From Cunninghamia lanceolata (taxonomy: Eukaryota > Streptophyta > Pinopsida > Cupressales > Cupressaceae): a stretch of 64,000 bases of DNA. Made by a program: the position numbers and the translations under genes. Under the pieces are notes generated by a model that saw only the letters and a program-made list of their open reading frames with translations, was not told the DNA's origin and ran no database searches. The first letter of the stretch is position 1, and the number at the start of each line of letters is the position of its first letter. Where the stretch lies: positions 3,100,001 through 3,164,000 of the forward strand of contig BSBN01000037.1 in assembly GCA_027924645.1 (NCBI GenBank). The letters run 5' to 3'. This document shows, in pieces, positions 11,135 to 22,140 of the stretch.

Positions 11135-11521
11135 GAAGCTTCATCCTTCCATTCTAATCATCCAGGCTTTTGACATCGTTACTCTGCAGAAATATCACCA
11201 GCGCGCCTTTGGCACCCACTTGTCATCTACAAGCTTGAGATCACCATTGTTGCATTGGAGCTCACCTTCATTGCATATCACACCATAGCCGTTCACCATC
11301 GACTTCCTCAAACAGCTTTAAAAGATTGCACTCTCTGAGGGCTCATCTCATCTGCGAAAGGACGATTCGTGATAGGCGAACAACAGAAGTTTCGAAACGG
11401 AAGAGGTTTGCTGTGTTTGTTCATTGCTTTGTTTACTTGAATCTTCTTTGTTTCACTATTCTGTTGATGTTTGGGTCATCTATTATTCATTTGATTGATC
11501 ACCATTTTACCCTCACATTTT

Positions 11522-11539
11522 TGGCGCCCACCGTGGGGC
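11522..11539 (+). promoter_or_regulatory. Primer-binding site of element A
   Basis: TGGCGCCCACCGTGGGGC starts 4 bases after the 5' LTR. TGG at the start fits pairing with the CCA end of a tRNA, and the position is canonical. I do not assign the tRNA species. Confidence 0.8.
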
Positions 11540-11604
11540 CGTTGCCCCTTTATTTCACCATTTTTGAGCTTTTTTGAAGGCAGGTTCCGTACAGGTCACG
11601 CAGA

Positions 11605-11915
11605 GTCATGCACAGGTTCTTTCGGCGCATCTGTTTATTTCCACGGCGCATATAAAGACTGTTCCGGCGCATTTATTCTTTTTGCGCATCTGTGTATTTC
11701 TGCGGCGCTTTTGTGCACTATTACGGCGCATAGGTTATAACTGCGCATCTGTTGACTGTTACAGCGCTTCTGAAGACTGTTGCTACGCATCCATTAAAAC
11801 TGCGCATATATTCATTTTAACCGCGCATACGTTCAATCTTGCAGCGCATTCGTTAGTGCTGCGCTTCTGTTGATTATTTCTGCGCATCTGATCATTGAAG
11901 CTGCGCATTTGTAAC
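11605..11915 (+). repeat. Leader repeat block 1: GCGCAT or GCGCTT about every 21-23 bases
   Basis: About fourteen GCGCAT or GCGCTT words, mostly preceded by T, A or G, recur with a spacing near 21-23 bases in the untranslated leader of element A. The bases between them are T-rich and variable. A second block with the same word is at 13198-13475. Confidence 0.75.
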
Positions 11916-12174
11916 AGACTCAAGTTTTAATACTTTTCTAGAAGATTTTGCTAACGTTAACCCCTTTGCAGGTGTTTGCTGGAGCGGTTTTGCAGGGTAG
12001 GCTCGGGTTCAGTTACATGTAGTTGCATCTAATTAGGTCACCTTTCATTTTCTGGGAAAGAGTAAAATGGTTGTTCATTACAAATCTTCATCTAGTCCTA
12101 ATTAGGGAGGAAGTAACTGGTTTATTTCATGCTTGCATTACAAACACCTTCAAAGTTATTGCTATCTGAGATTT

Positions 12175-12500
12175 AAAATTGAACTCATCACTGATCTTGA
12201 AGGTAAAATGAACCATTGCTATATCGTGAGACCTGAATTTCAAAGTTAACAATCTCGTGCTTCGCGGTTTTAAAATTGAACTCATCACTGATCTTGCAGT
12301 TAAAATGAACCATTGCTATATCGTGAGACCTGAATTTCAAAGTTAACAATCTCGTGCTTCGCGGTTTTAAAATTGAACTCATCACTGATCTTGCAATTAA
12401 AATGAACCATTGCTATATCGTGAGACCTGAATTTCAAAGTTAACAATCTCGTGCAACGTGGATTTAAAATTGAACTCACTACTGCTTTCTGGGATTTAAA
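12175..12500 (+). repeat. 97-bp tandem repeat in leader of element A
   Basis: GAACTCA recurs at 12181, 12278, 12375 and 12472, exactly 97 bases apart. Units contain CACTGATCTTG, CATTGCTATATCGTGAGACC and AACAATCTCGTGC. Just over three copies are present, the last one diverged. Open frames read on the minus strand here are translations of the repeat. Confidence 0.9.
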
Positions 12501-12689
12501 ACTGAACCACTGCAATATTACTGAAATCACTCCAAAGTTCTGTTTGAGTAGATTAGCCCATTTAGTTTTTATCTTTTAACTAGGGTGGATTAATCAGTGT
12601 ATTCTGTGCTTGCGAATGACAATAGGCTTATGCTCTCCCCTCTTCTGGGTGATCAGAGTGCCAGACTTGTCATTCTATTTGTTTAACCT

Positions 12690-12965
12690 TTAGGAGGGGC
12701 CTGCCCTCGGATGCACGCTTGTCCAAGCGGGAACGACCCTGAGTGGTAACAGGCTAACGCCAAGCCCTACCGAGCCACTTAAAATAAATTGTGCTTGAGG
12801 TGAAAACCTCCTACAACGAGTGCTGTTATGTTACACCGACGACCAACCTCCCCCAAAACCCTCTCAGGCGTAACCCTTTGAGGCTGGGAGACTCCATAAC
12901 GGAGAGTAGCGCCGCCGCACGTGTAACCACTTGAACGGTTGCCCGAATTAAATACCTCTTGTTTT
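12690..12965 (+). other. GC-rich, probably structured leader segment of element A
   Basis: This segment is much richer in G and C than its surroundings and contains short perfect inverted repeats. One is GAGGTGAAAACCTC at 12797-12810 (5-bp stem, GAAA loop), and another is GCTTGTCCAAGC near 12718. By position between primer-binding site and gag it could hold packaging, dimerisation or translation signals. This is inferred only. Confidence 0.4.
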
Positions 12966-13197
12966 AGTGGCCCAAATCCCTTATAATCCATTTCTCGCCT
13001 AGGATTTTGTGCTTGCTTTTGTCCAAAATAGAGTCGAAAAACTACAAAAACAATGGAAAACTACAAAATACTCTTTGTGCTTGCTGTGTTTTCTTGCTAA
13101 ATTAATTCATAATATCAGATCAAGAAGACCTTTTTCCAGCCAAAGAATACCAAAAACAGAGAAAAATCCAAAAAAATTTTTTTGCAAAAAATACCAG

Positions 13198-13475
13198 AAC
13201 TGCGCATATACACTTTTCTGCTGCGCATACACAGCGACTTGCTGCGCTTTTGCACCGACTGGCTGCGCATACATACCTTTTTGCTGCGCATATACACTTT
13301 GTGGCTGCGCTTTTACAGCGACTTGCTGCGCTTATACACCGACTTGTTGCGCACATACTTTTCTGCTGCGCATTTACGCATTGTTACTGCGCATACGTGT
13401 TTCACCAGAACCGCGCTTTTACAGCGACTTACAGCGCATTTACCCATTCTTGCTGCGCATCTGTTTTTGCGCATG
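13198..13475 (+). repeat. Leader repeat block 2: TGCGCATA array, about 21-base period
   Basis: About fourteen units built on CTGCGCATA or CTGCGCTTT recur with a period near 21 bases. Because the period is a multiple of three, all frames stay open across it and read as repetitive Cys, Ala and Tyr-rich peptides (the 13009-13692 frame). I regard that as a by-product of the repeat, not a gene. Confidence 0.8.
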
Positions 13476-13826
13476 TGTGACAGTGAACATCTGTCCTATT
13501 TTTGAGAAATTTTCATCAACTGTTCAAAGTACCCATTTCAACCTAGTTTCATTTTCCGAGGTCGGAATCAACCTTGCAGTCAATTTTCATCCATTTCACC
13601 CAATTCTCTCTCTTTCGTCGGTCGTCCCAGTCACCTTTTGTCCTAGTCACTCTTGCCCCAACGTCATCCTGTCCCATACCGATTCGACATAGGTCCTTCT
13701 TTGTTTCATTAGTGAATTCACGTAAGCCTAGTAGGTCACAGTACCTTTTGCTAGTAGTCTTGTTGAACGACCAAGCCCTACGCAGTAAGACTGGTATCGA
13801 CTACCCTTGCTAGTGGCTAGAGTCTT

Positions 13827-16800
13827 GTGTCAACCGTCTTGCCTGAAGTCATTGAGCGAGAGAACCCTTTGTCCAAATCTTGTCCTAGATACCCCATTCA
13901 TTACAGTCTTAGTCGGCACCTTGCCAAAATTTCTAATCCTAGTCCACTTCATCCCATCCCACCTTGCATGGTTCTTACTCGATCCCAGTACAACAAGCTA
14001 ATTGAAATGGCCGACTCATCCGATCACATCGCCCCACCACGCGATGATGATGAAGAAATTTCTCGTGAAGAATTAGTGGCACACATGCAAGATAGCAAAT
14101 TCCAACGCCTAGTGGAGAAAGTGCTCCTTGAGGACCCCACCAAATATTTCCATCATCTTGCTAGTCTCGGAATCAAACTCCCCGCAGACTTTGACATTAG
14201 CTCCATCATGGAAAATGCAGACAATGAACATGAGAGAGGCACAAATGACACGGTCCCCCATGCCAATGAGAGAGGAAAACAACCCATAGCTCAAAATGTT
14301 CCTATGGCGGATGTGAGACAACAAATTGAGAGTCTAAAGCTAGAAATCTCCAACCTTAAGATCGGCACAAGTTCTAAGAACTACTCCTTGGAAGATATAT
14401 CACCATACCCCTTTGACAGAAGTTTGGTCATGAAACCATTCCCCTATCAGTTCGGAATTCCAAAATTTGACAAATACAAAGGGAAGGGGGACCCTAGAGA
14501 TCATATCAGGGAATTCACTGCAGCATGTCTAGAAGTAGCTCACAACGAGACCTACTTAATGAGACTGTTCCCAAGATCTTTAGGAGGTCAAGCTATGGAG
14601 TGGTTCTCGTGTCTCCCACCAGGAATCAAAACTTTTGATGAACTTGTTAATAAATTCATAACGCACCTCTCTTACAACATAGAACACGAGGTATCTATGC
14701 TAGACCTATGCAACACCAAACAAAAGGGTGGTGAGTCTTTCGCCACCTTCTTACAACGATGGAGACAGCTAGCTAGTAAGTGTTCTTACGACATGCCTGA
14801 GAAACAACTATTGGAAATGTTTGTCCACAATTTGAATCCCGATCTTAGCTATCAGATTCAGATACAATGCCCTACCTCATTCGCCAAAGTCATTGAAATG
14901 GGGCTATTCATTGAGAAAGCTATGATCGCTAAAGGAACTCTCAAGCTCTACAAGGACACACCTCCTTCCCATTACACAACTGACAAGTCAAAGTTTTGGA
15001 CCAAGAACAAGAATGTGGTCAACGATGGAGTAGTGGATGCCAAGGCGGCAGCCCCTAAACAACAACCCATATTCACTCTTAAGGAAGAAGCAAATAACGG
15101 TGCACTCAACAAGCCACCCCCTCGGGAACCTAGACCTTGGTTCAATTCAAATCCAAGGAGGAAATTCACACCGTTAGGAGAATCTCAAGAATCGGCCCTC
15201 AGAAAGTTGTTGGCTAACAATGAAATTTCTCTACCGCCAACAAGTGACTATGAGCCTATAGTCAAACCTCCCTATTGGAAGGACACAGACTATTGCGAGT
15301 ATCATCGAGGAAGGGGGCACACAACCAATAATTGCATCCGTCTTAAGAATGTCATACAGGATATACTGGATCAAAATCAGGGAGGAACACAACAGCATAC
15401 CTCCAATGAATCTCATGTGGCCTACCGGGATCCTCTTCTAAATCACAACAGGCTGTATAACAACAATCACAGCAGCGGTCACAACAACAACAATGGTCAC
15501 AACCACAACAATGGTCACAACGACAACAACTCCAATGGCAATCCCAATAACGACAACAATTGCAACCGGCCAAATCAGAACAGCGGGTCGAGTAATGCTA
15601 ACTATGCAAGCGTTCCATTTGAGTACACCATTAACTGCATTTCAGAACATCTTCTGCAGGTCAATGTCATCTCCCCCAACCAACAACTAGGACCTAACAG
15701 AACTGGTTGTAGTATAATTACCCGCAGTGGTAAAGTCACGATCAATACCACCCCTCCAAGGTCGTCGCCATCTCCGTCTAACTCCCGTCCATACAATGTC
15801 ATCGACCAGTTACAGAAAACCCTGGCTCACATTTCTATATTGGAGCTCTTGCGTCTATCTCCTTCTCATAAGGAGATTCTCGAGAAAGCCTCAGTGGAAA
15901 CTACTGTCCCCACTAACCTGGCCCAAGAGAAGTTTCAAACCATGGTTGGCAATCTGACATCCTCCCCTTCCATATCATTTACTGAGCAAGATGACCTTTC
16001 CGTATCTCAACCCCACAACACTCCCCTACACATTGTCGCATTCGTACACAAGCACCGCATCAAGAGGGTTCTCATTGATGGGGGCGCCGGTTTGAATATT
16101 TGCACTTTGAAGCTAGTTCTTGCATTGGGGTTCTCTGAACAGGCAGTTGATCCACGGAGGAAGATTACCATAAAGGCCTATGACGAGGAAGAGAGAACCA
16201 CAAAAGGCACGGTTGTCCTACCTATTCAAGTTGGACCGGTAATCAAAGATGTGGTGTGCCAAGTCCTTGATCGAGAGCTTGCTTATAATATCTTACTAGG
16301 GAGACCATGGATCCATGCCATGAAGGCTGTCCCCTCAACCTACCATCAGTGCATTAAATTCCCGCACAACGGCAAGCAGGTTACCATTCAAGGCGACCCT
16401 GATCCCTACCAACACTGCAATTCTTTCCAAGCAAAACCTGAATGTGTCATACCCAACAATCGAGCCCACATTTCCCCTACCCCACAACAGGACCATTCCG
16501 CTGAAGCCTCCTCCTCACGGCCTAAACCAATGAAAATCACCATAAAAGAAAATGGCGTGGGGGAATACCAGATTGAGCACAGCCTCAACCTTGCAAGAAT
16601 GCCCTTGTCTCCTCGCTCCTTTGGCCAGCCCAAGCATCAACCCAGGCATTTTCCAAAGCCCTCTGCTCCTCCTATAACTCCCGCAAACCCCTTTGTAAAA
16701 TGGGGGACCTTATCCGATGAATCAGAGGAGCGAGATCTCTTGCAATGGCTTTATGCCGAAGAAGAAAACACACCCCAAGATTCACCCAGACTCCCTACAG

Positions 16801-18635
16801 AACTCTATGGACAAGGTGAGACCATCTTGCACAGGATGGGATATGAAGGACAAGGCCCTATCAGCCTCAGAAAAGAAGGGATCATCGAACCTATACAACC
16901 TTCTTCCTCCTCTTCGGCTAGAAACACCACTGGCTTGGGATACAAAGGCAAGGGTAAAGCCAAGGAAAATGCCTGTCTTGTGGAGACAATCCAAACACTC
17001 CAAGTGGACAGTGACACAGATTCAGATGATTCCAATGAGTATGAGTGGGATGAGCTAACGGAGCACTCCTACAACGACAAAGAGGTTGACACCATCCAAA
17101 CTCTTAGCCCTTACCATGAGAGACAAACGCAACGGGACAGACCACTGGAGTCTGATTTGCCCCTCCCTGAGAGTATGGCTTTCGAGGAAAGTTTCGATTC
17201 CATTGCGATAAACAACTTGGAGGAAAGTACCCCCCAGAACACTACCCCCACCTATGCTCCTAGTATTTCCATCCACACTATCAATGAATCAGGTCTTTCA
17301 TCCGACTCCCTTCCCCTCTTGCACCCTAAGCTTATTGACTGGGATCTGCAAGGAACCCCCCAATTAGATATGTTCCAGAACGATGATGCCTACATTGACT
17401 ATATGGGACTTAGAGATCACTTACCAAAAGGGGATCATAAAGCCGGTTTCGCTATCGAACTTAATACTGTAGCTTACTTCAGGGAGGGTGCCAAGCCTTC
17501 TAGTCGCAAAAATATAAAGATCAAAAAGGGATCTGATGGTGAAAACCGCCGTGCGGCAGTGTCAGATCATAAAACAGTAAAAAGAAAAGACGTATCTGAA
17601 GGTGAAAACCCAACTGTGGCACCTGACGATGGAATGCTTGACACCCTCCCAAGTGATATGTATCAAAAAAGGTCACAGATCGTGGTGGAGCCAACAGAGC
17701 CAGTGAACATTGGAACCGAAGAGCAGCCTAAGATTATCCACTTTGCAAAATCTCTCATGCCACCTGAGAAAACCAGGTTTGTACCATTCTTTAAAAAGAA
17801 GAGAGGCAGCTTTGCTTGGTCATATGCCGACATGCCAGGTTTGGACCCAAACCTGATCCTACATCACTTGCCATTGGATCCAGGGGTGAAGCCCGTAAAG
17901 CAAAAACTGAGAAAGATGCATCCTCATATAGCCCTTCTGGTCAAGGAAGAACTCAAGAAATTGCTAGATGTGGGGTTTATCAGAGCCATAGACTATCCTG
18001 AATGGATATCAAACATTGTGCCAGTATCTAAACCGGATGGCCGAGTTCGACTATGCAATGATTTTCGAGACTTAAACAAGGCGTGCCGCAAAGATGACTT
18101 TCCGTTGCCAAACATAGACATCATAGTCGACCTTACAGCAGGACATACAATGTTATCACTCATGGACGGATTCTCCGGGTATAACCAAATCAAAATAGCA
18201 CCTGAGGATCAACACAAAACAGCTTTCACTTGTCCATGGGGTACCTTTTGCTGGAATGTCATGCCATTTGGGCTGAAAAATGCAGGTGCTACATATCAGC
18301 GGGCCATGACAACTATATTTCATGACATAATGCATGTGACTATGGAAGACTATGTTGACGATATCTTGGCAAAATCACTCACCAGGGACTCACACCTGGA
18401 CACATTAGAAAAAGTCTTCCAACGATTGGATCAATTCCAAGTAAAACTGAACCCGAAGAAATGTGTGTTTGGGGTCACATCAGGCAAGCTGCTAGGCTTC
18501 ATCGTGTCATCAAACGGCATAGAGGTAGACCCGGCCAAGGTCAAAGCAATCGTGGACATGCCTCCGCCCAAAACTCTAACACAGTTGAGATCCTTACAGG
18601 GCAAGCTACAGGCCATCCGCAGGTTCATCTCATAG
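13827..18635 (+). pseudogene. gag-pol of element A, part 1: Gag, protease, G-patch-like, RT
   Basis: The frame opens at 13827, but the likelier start is the ATG at 13968 (residue 48), beginning MVLTRSQYNK. Gag core at about residues 199-378 (PKFDKYKGKGDPRDH, then QAMEWFSCLPPGI). CHHC knuckle at about 490 (CEYHRGRGHTTNNC). Aspartic protease with catalytic D at 751 (IDGGAGLNIC, then ILLGRPWIH). G-patch-like stretch at about 992-1045 (ILHRMGYEGQGPI, ending GLGYKGKG). RT from about 1305 (VRLCNDFRDLNK, SLMDGFSGYNQI, YVDD at 1509-1512). The frame is closed by TAG at 18633, one transition from a sense codon, just after RT. The same frame then continues through RNase H and integrase to 20972. Confidence 0.93.
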
Positions 18636-19049
18636 CTGGCAGACAAGTGCCATCCTTTCAGCCATCTCCTACATAAGAACATTCCATTTAAATGGGATGA
18701 GAAGTGCGAAGAGGCATTCAACAAGCTCAAGGAGTACCTCATGAATCCTCCTATACTCATGCCTCTGATCCAAGGAAAACCTTTGATTCTCTACATATCT
18801 GCTACACCTACTGCTCTTGGGGCTCTCCTAGCGCAGCAAGACTATGAGAACAAGGAAAGAGCTGTGTACTACATCAGTCGAACCTTAGTGGGCTACGAGT
18901 TGCAGTACTCACAGGTGGAACGTTCATGCCTTGCGGTGGTTTTTGCCTCACAAAAACTCCGACACTACATGTTGGCACATCCTGTCAAACTCATTGCCAA
19001 GATCGACCCACTAAAATATCTTCTCAGCAAAGCAGCTCTCACAGGTTGA
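18636..19049 (+). pseudogene. RNase H domain of element A (between first and second stops)
   Basis: This is the same frame as gag-pol, closed by TGA at 19047. It contains LILYISATPTALGALLAQQD, then AVYYISRTLVGYELQYSQVE, CLAVVFASQKLRHYM and KIDPLKYLLSK, the RNase H module following RT in Ty3/gypsy. It removes RNA from the hybrid during reverse transcription. No frameshift is present, so the stop is the only visible lesion here. TGA lies at a CpG-derived position if it arose by transition. Confidence 0.88.
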
Positions 19050-19590
19050 CTAGCCAAATGGGTTATGCTTCTTAGCGAATATGATATAGAGTATGTGGAC
19101 AGAAAAGCCATCAAGGGGCAAATCATCGCTGACCAACTAGCTGAGGCACCGTTACAGGACACTTCACCAATGCAGTTTGAGTTCCCCGATGAGTCTTTAT
19201 TCACTCTGTCAACATCTCCTTGGAAACTCTACTTCGACGGGTCTTACACCAACCATGGATCGGGGGCAGGTATCTTGTTTATCACTGCCCAAGGCGACAC
19301 AATTCCAAAGTCCTACAGGTTGTTATTTCCATGCACTAACAATATAGCGGAGTATGAGGCTTTGGTAATTGGTCTCAAGATGGCCACTGAGTGGAAAATC
19401 TAAGCACTATGTGTCTACGGTGATTCTCAGCTTGTCATAAACCAGGTCAACGACGAGTATCAAACCAAAGATGAGAATCTCATCCCATACAAACGGATGG
19501 TCGATGACCTCAAAGCACATTTTGGGACCATTTCGTTTGAGCAAATACCCAGGATAGAGAACAAAGCAGCCGATGCAATGGCGACCATAG
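19050..19590 (+). pseudogene. Archaeal-type RNase H of element A (Tat hallmark)
   Basis: In the same frame, WKLYFDGSYTNHGSGAGILF is followed by LLFPCTNNIAEYEALVIGLK, VYGDSQLVINQVNDEYQTK and FEQIPRIENKAADAMAT. This is a complete archaeal-type RNase H fold with D, E, D and D-type active-site positions recognisable. A TAA at 19401 interrupts it between the AEYEAL and GDSQLV motifs. The position after the first RNase H and before integrase is the usual Tat arrangement and differs from element B here. Confidence 0.88.
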
Positions 19591-20972
19591 CCTCTCTTCT
19601 TGAGATACCTGAACATGAGTCACGGTATGAGTTCTTAGTAGAAACAATTCGACAACCGGCTTATGATCTCCTCGAAACCCATTCCATTTGCCACCTAGTA
19701 GGATCTGATTTGCCTTGGTACGATAAGACCTACACTTACCTCAAGGACAATATCCTTCCTTTGGACCTCTCTTCCAACCAAAAACGAACTTTCATCCAAC
19801 AAGCCTCCCGTTACACCATTATCGCCAATACCCTTTACCGACGTGGTCTGGATGGTACTTTACTCCGTTGTCTAGAACAAGAAGAATCTGTAACTGCCTT
19901 GCGAGACGTGCACGAAGGGATCTGCGGAACACACTCCAGCAGTCCTTCCTTAGCTAAAAAACTCATGCGTTTGGGTTATTACTGGCCCAATATGGAAATG
20001 GATTCATATCAGTTCGTCAAAAAGTGCAAACAGTGCCAGATACATGGGAACCTGATTCATGCACCTGCTCAGGAGTTGAGACCTCTAACGACACCCTGGC
20101 CCTTTTGCCAGTGGGGACTTGACCTCGTGGGAAAGATTCATCCGCCTTCTTCCAACGGCCATAAATTCATCATAACCGCCACTGAGTACTTTACAAAGTG
20201 GATTGAAGCCATTCCCCTATCAACCGTCACAGGAAAGCAAATTTCCTCTTTCATTCTGAATTACATTATCTGCCGATATGGCATCCCTTCATCCATCATA
20301 ACGGATAACGGGAGACCCTTCAAAAATCAGGATGTCCAGGAACTTTGTGAGCGTTTTAAAATCCAACATCGTTTCTCCACTCCATACTATCCCCAAGGTA
20401 ACGGCCAAGCTGAGGCATCGAACAAAACCATTCTGAAAATCCTAAAGAAGACTGTCAATGAAGCTGGTCGCGATTGGCACGTCCAACTCAATCCCGCTCT
20501 GTGGGCCTATAGAACCAGCATACGCACTCCCACAGGTGCTACACCCTACGCCCTCGTCTATGGCTCCGAAGCCATCCTTCCCATTGAGGTCGAACTCCCA
20601 TCCCTTCGGGTGTCGTTGAAAGGTCTCATATCAGACGAAGAGTACAGAGTCTCCAGACTACAAGAGCTAGAACTGCTAGAGGAAAGGCGCCAAAAAGCTT
20701 TTGACCATCTCAAAGCCTATCAACAGATGATGTCAAGAAGCTACAACCACAAGGTTAGACCAAGATGCTTCAAGGTTGGGGACCTCGTCCTAAAAGAGAA
20801 CCCTCGCAATCAGCAGGACAGAGAAAAGAAAGGTAAGTTCGAGCCTAACTGGCTTGGACCCTATGTAATTGTAGCGGCTTACGGATCGGGGGCATATCAA
20901 TTGGCCACATCAGAAGGTGAGTTGTTTGATGATCCAATCAACAGCATGCACCTTCGCCGGTTCTATACTTAA
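19497..20972 (+). CDS. Integrase part of element A Pol (open after third stop)
   Basis: The frame is open for 491 codons from 19497 and is continuous in phase with gag-pol. After the tail of the archaeal-type RNase H comes an HHCC zinc-binding domain (HEGICGTH, then CKQC at about 20020-20035). Then comes the catalytic core with D in GLDLVGKI (about 20119), D in IITDNG (about 20300) and E in NGQAEASNK (about 20410). The C-terminal GPY/F-like module is KVGDLVLKENP, then KFEPNWLGPYVI. The end is LRRFYT and TAA. All catalytic residues are present. It would be translated only by readthrough of three stops or from an internal start, so function is doubtful. Confidence 0.85.
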   Translation: MVDDLKAHFGTISFEQIPRIENKAADAMATIASLLEIPEHESRYEFLVETIRQPAYDLLETHSICHLVGSDLPWYDKTYTYLKDNILPLDLSSNQKRTFIQQASRYTIIANTLYRRGLDGTLLRCLEQEESVTALRDVHEGICGTHSSSPSLAKKLMRLGYYWPNMEMDSYQFVKKCKQCQIHGNLIHAPAQELRPLTTPWPFCQWGLDLVGKIHPPSSNGHKFIITATEYFTKWIEAIPLSTVTGKQISSFILNYIICRYGIPSSIITDNGRPFKNQDVQELCERFKIQHRFSTPYYPQGNGQAEASNKTILKILKKTVNEAGRDWHVQLNPALWAYRTSIRTPTGATPYALVYGSEAILPIEVELPSLRVSLKGLISDEEYRVSRLQELELLEERRQKAFDHLKAYQQMMSRSYNHKVRPRCFKVGDLVLKENPRNQQDREKKGKFEPNWLGPYVIVAAYGSGAYQLATSEGELFDDPINSMHLRRFYT

Positions 20973-21098
20973 GAGAACCCCAATGCAAGGGGGCACAATA
21001 AAGTCAAAAATAAAAAAAATAAAAAAAGTTACAAAGAGAACATACAAAAAAAAAATCAGAAAAAAATAGAAAGCATACAAAAAAAATCGTCCTTTGGT

Positions 21099-21223
21099 GA
21101 AAACTTGGCAAACAGGCACCTTGGATAGGTATCATGAGGAAAACCTGGCAATCAGGCGTCATGTTACTTTCTAGCTTCTCGTGCAAATAAAAGCAAGTGA
21201 TGAAAACCTGGTAAACAGGCGTT
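21099..21223 (+). repeat. Three GAAAACCTGGCAAACAGGC units
   Basis: Units start at 21099, 21139 and 21202. Each has CTGG and CAGG words separated by 3-4 bases, allowing a small hairpin (CCTG/CAGG in the second and third). The first two units and the CACCTTGGATA linker are recognisable on the minus strand at 63535-63600 in element G. Confidence 0.7.
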
Positions 21224-21453
21224 ACTTGTGACAAACCGCATTCTCCATCTTTGGGAATCCAATCACCTTGAGCCCATTCTCCCTCTATTTTCCCCATTCG
21301 ACCCATATCCATCCCACAATAAACACTTGACAGTTACCTATCATGGCTTGATACTCACCTTGTGGCCTTGTCGACCAAGGTTTTGTCCCATACCGTCTCC
21401 TCAATGTAAGCCTAGTGTAGTGTCTCTCGTCGGTGTCTATGGTCCGAATCTGT

Positions 21454-21671
21454 GAACTACGTCGCCTCTGCGCCGTCACGTAGGCAAGGCCATTATTCTA
21501 ATGCGCCCCCGAGGCTTCCATCTCTCCCAAGGTCCCATTCGTCTCCCTTTCTTGTCTTCATTCTTGTCGTCTTTCTTCTAGTCCATCCATGGTCCATTAG
21601 GGTTTTCCCCGAACTACGTTGCCTCTGCGTCGTCACGTAGGCAAGGCCATTTAGCTATGAGCCCCCGAGGC
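21454..21671 (+). repeat. Duplicated CTACGT...ACGTAG hairpin unit
   Basis: Copies at 21454-21515 and 21611-21671 share GAACTACGT, GCCTCTGCG, CGTCACGTAGGCAAGGCCAT and GCCCCCGAGGC. CTACGT and ACGTAG form a perfect 6-bp stem in both copies while loop bases differ, which suggests that the stem is kept. A TACGTAGGCA motif is, from memory, common in 3' parts of plant Tat-type elements. Confidence 0.7.
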
Positions 21672-22140
21672 ACTAGGTCAGTCCCTTAAGGTCCGTCTTC
21701 TCAATAAGGATTGTGCAACCTTCTCATCAAGCAAGCAAATGCAAGCAAAAAAAAAAAAAACCCGCGCTTCAAGCAGAAATCTTGACTATGAGCATCTTAA
21801 CCTATCCAATGCAAAGCAAATACCCAAGGTCTTCTAAATGATTTTATGCAAATTAAGGCAAGAAATAAACACATATCAGCGCAAATATGCTTGGTAGATT
21901 GGAGCCTAGGGTTAAGTTACAGAGTCTTGATTTTTGCTATCATACCTTCCTATGCTACTCAAGGATGCCAAAAGCTAGAGATGCTATGATGGGGGCATGA
22001 TTACTTTCTTTGTTTGTTGTTTGTGGATTAAACTTTAGTAATGTGAAGCCTTGTCTTAGGACGTGATCGACATAAGATCATCGAGGACATCAAAGGTCTA
22101 ACATGAACGGGGGCAATCCTTGCTTGTTGAAACGCAAGAG

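Larger units (their letters stand above)
10480..11517 (+). repeat. 5' LTR of element A
   Basis: It begins TGTATACGCC and ends CCCTCACA. The U3 has an AT-rich first 200 bases (AAATAAATATT words) and a cluster of CCAAT, GTTAAC and CAGTTA-like words at 10835-11005. A TATA box follows at 11128-11134. The 3' copy is at 23184-24222. The three differences seen are a missing G near 11029, A for G near 11090 and G for A near 11396. Confidence 0.95.

Noticed and set aside
12188..12530. Two overlapping minus-strand open frames
   Set aside because: They are translations of the 97-bp tandem repeat with no independent support.
13009..13692. A 227-codon open frame rich in Cys, Ala, Tyr and Phe in the leader of element A
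   Set aside because: It is the translation of the 21-base GCGCAT array. Other frames over the same array are equally open, and there is no conserved domain.
15352..15573. Cys-rich minus-strand frame that looks like a small disulfide-rich protein
   Set aside because: It is antisense to the Asn- and His-rich stretch of Gag (AAC/CAC codons read backwards give GTT/GTG and TGT-like words), so it is a shadow.
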